From contig JAPKCP010000189.1 in the NCBI GenBank assembly GCA_028822885.1, forward strand, positions 1 through 6,372: 6,372 bases of DNA, in the 5' to 3' direction. The translations under genes and the position numbers were made by a program. Shown here piece by piece: positions 5,389-6,372 of this stretch (position 1 is its first letter; every line of letters starts with the position of its first letter). The notes below the pieces were generated by a model that saw only the letters and a program-made list of their open reading frames with translations, was not told the origin of the DNA and ran no database searches. The stretch comes from Yoonia sp. GTDB taxonomy: Bacteria > Pseudomonadota > Alphaproteobacteria > Rhodobacterales > Rhodobacteraceae.

Positions 5389-6162
5389 ATGCGCGATTTT
5401 TATGGCGTCACGCTTGCCAACGGTTTCATGCTGGGGACTGCGCAATATCCGTCGCCTGCAATTTTGGCAGACGCGTTCAAACGCAGTGCAGCTAGTGTTG
5501 CGACCGTGTCCTTGCGCCGTGAAAGTGGACAGGATCGCGCGGGGCAGGATTTCTGGCAGCTAATCCGCAATCTGAATGTGCATGTTTTGCCCAACACCGC
5601 AGGCTGTCATAGCGTCAAAGAGGCGGTGACCACCGCGCATATGGCCCGTGAAGTGTTCGATACCAAATGGATCAAACTTGAGGTGATCGGGGAGGAAGAC
5701 ACGCTGCAACCCGATGTCTTTGGACTGGTTGAGGCGGCGCGGATTTTGACCGAAGACGGGTTTCAGGTTTTTCCGTACACAACCGAAGATTTGGTTGTGG
5801 CGGACCGGTTGCTACAGGCCGGTTGTGAAGTGTTGATGCCGTGGGGCGCGCCCATAGGATCAGGTTTAGGGCTCAACAATATCTTTGGATTGCGGGCAAT
5901 GCGCGCGCATTTCCCGGATGTGCCTCTGGTGATTGATGCCGGACTTGGCTTGCCGTCACAGGCAGCACAGGCGATGGAATTGGGGTTTGATGCGGTTTTA
6001 CTGAACACCGCTGTCGCAAAAGCAGGTGATCCGGCTGCAATGGCCGAAGCGTTTGCAACAGCAGTTCGTGCAGGTCAATTAGCGCAAGCCGCCGACCCGA
6101 TGGAGCCGCGCGACATGGCCGCCCCATCCACACCCGTTATTGGAAAGGCGTTTCTGACATGA
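5389..6162 (+). CDS. thiG: Thiazole synthase ThiG
   Basis: A 257-residue TIM-barrel enzyme that condenses 1-deoxy-D-xylulose 5-phosphate, dehydroglycine from ThiO and sulfur from ThiS thiocarboxylate into thiazole phosphate. The active lysine that forms the imine with the sugar is Lys96 in TKWIKLEVIG (92-101). Other conserved segments are LGTAQYPS (15-22), VSLRRE (40-45), LPNTAGC (67-73), MPWGAPIGSGLG (150-161), VIDAGLGLPS (181-190) and DAVLLNTAVAKAGDP (201-215), the last two forming the phosphate-binding region. The C-terminal RDMAAPSTPVIGKAF (241-255) resembles Rhodobacteraceae ThiG. It begins 3 nt after the thiS stop; its ribosome binding site is the G-rich run (5376-5381) that also encodes the ThiS Gly-Gly. 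It ends in an ATGA overlap with thiE. Confidence 0.97.
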   Translation: MRDFYGVTLANGFMLGTAQYPSPAILADAFKRSAASVATVSLRRESGQDRAGQDFWQLIRNLNVHVLPNTAGCHSVKEAVTTAHMAREVFDTKWIKLEVIGEEDTLQPDVFGLVEAARILTEDGFQVFPYTTEDLVVADRLLQAGCEVLMPWGAPIGSGLGLNNIFGLRAMRAHFPDVPLVIDAGLGLPSQAAQAMELGFDAVLLNTAVAKAGDPAAMAEAFATAVRAGQLAQAADPMEPRDMAAPSTPVIGKAFLT

Positions 6163-6372
6163 AGCTGGACAGGTTCTATCCCATTTTTGATAGTGCAGAC
6201 TGGATCGCGCGTCTTGTGCCGCTTGGCATAAAGCTAGTGCAGCTGCGGATAAAAGACGCAAACCCCGACATGATCCGCGACCATGTGCGCCGGGCGAAAT
6301 CGGTCTGTGCTGATCATGATTGCATGCTTGTGATCAATGATCACTGGCAAATCGCGATTAACGAGGGGTGCC
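6159..6372 (+). CDS. thiE: Thiamine-phosphate synthase ThiE (5' part, cut by window end)
   Basis: The first 71 codons of a gene that continues past the window. ThiE couples HMP pyrophosphate from ThiD with thiazole phosphate from ThiG to make thiamine phosphate, releasing pyrophosphate. Recognition rests on FYPIFDSADWIARL (6-19), the substrate-binding KLVQLRIKD (25-33) with Gln28, Arg30 and Lys32, and LVINDHWQIA (57-66) with the Asn60-Asp61 pair. The short YPI-type N-terminus is the version I associate with alphaproteobacterial operons. The full protein should be about 200 residues, so roughly a third is present. The ATG overlaps the thiG stop by four bases (ATGA), implying coupling. There is no sign of damage up to the window edge. 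Confidence 0.95.
   Translation, partial: MKLDRFYPIFDSADWIARLVPLGIKLVQLRIKDANPDMIRDHVRRAKSVCADHDCMLVINDHWQIAINEGC

Overview
The window looks like chromosomal DNA of an alphaproteobacterium, most likely a marine Rhodobacteraceae (Roseobacter-group) species. This is judged from the style of the proteins, above all a ThiG close to what I remember of that family, the thiD-thiO-thiS-thiG-thiE gene order, and moderate GC. No search was run, so the placement is inference. There are nine protein-coding genes, two of the nine uncertain in exact substrate and one cut by the window end, plus one riboswitch and one decayed insertion-sequence relic.

Layout. 1-522 (minus): a complete exported glutathione-peroxidase-fold thiol peroxidase. 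523-669: divergent intergenic region. 670-1491 (plus): a multi-pass membrane methyltransferase of the NnrU/MddA/isoprenylcysteine-methyltransferase type, overlapping by 11 nt a soluble UbiG-like SAM methyltransferase at 1481-2191 (plus). 2192-2305: short convergent gap with no recognisable terminator. 2306-2779 (minus): a CIA30-family protein. 2780-3251: 472 nt without an intact gene. About 254 nt of this (2817-3070) reads as an internally deleted, mutated IS5-family/IS903-group element carrying the first ~25 codons of its transposase on the minus strand; the remaining ~180 nt is AT-rich leader and promoter territory. 3252-3339: a textbook TPP riboswitch. 3409-6372 (plus): thiD, thiO, thiS, thiG and the first 71 codons of thiE.

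How the genes work together. The right half is one thiamine-biosynthesis operon under TPP feedback control. ThiO oxidises glycine to the iminoacetate needed by thiazole synthase ThiG. ThiS carries the sulfur as a C-terminal thiocarboxylate, and ThiG assembles the thiazole phosphate. ThiD supplies HMP pyrophosphate and ThiE joins the two halves. Every junction is overlapping or nearly so (1 nt, 17 nt, 3 nt gap, 4 nt), which suggests translational coupling from the riboswitch-controlled thiD start. The adenylyltransferase ThiF is expected just beyond the window.

The left half is unrelated housekeeping or stress functions. The less ordinary points are the overlapping pair of unlike methyltransferases, whose membrane member has a changed signature motif; the peroxidase with a substituted tetrad residue, a probable resolving cysteine and an export signal; the IS relic just upstream of the CIA30 gene; and a possible alternative pairing between the THI box and the riboswitch's downstream leader. 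I saw no convincing novel multi-gene system.
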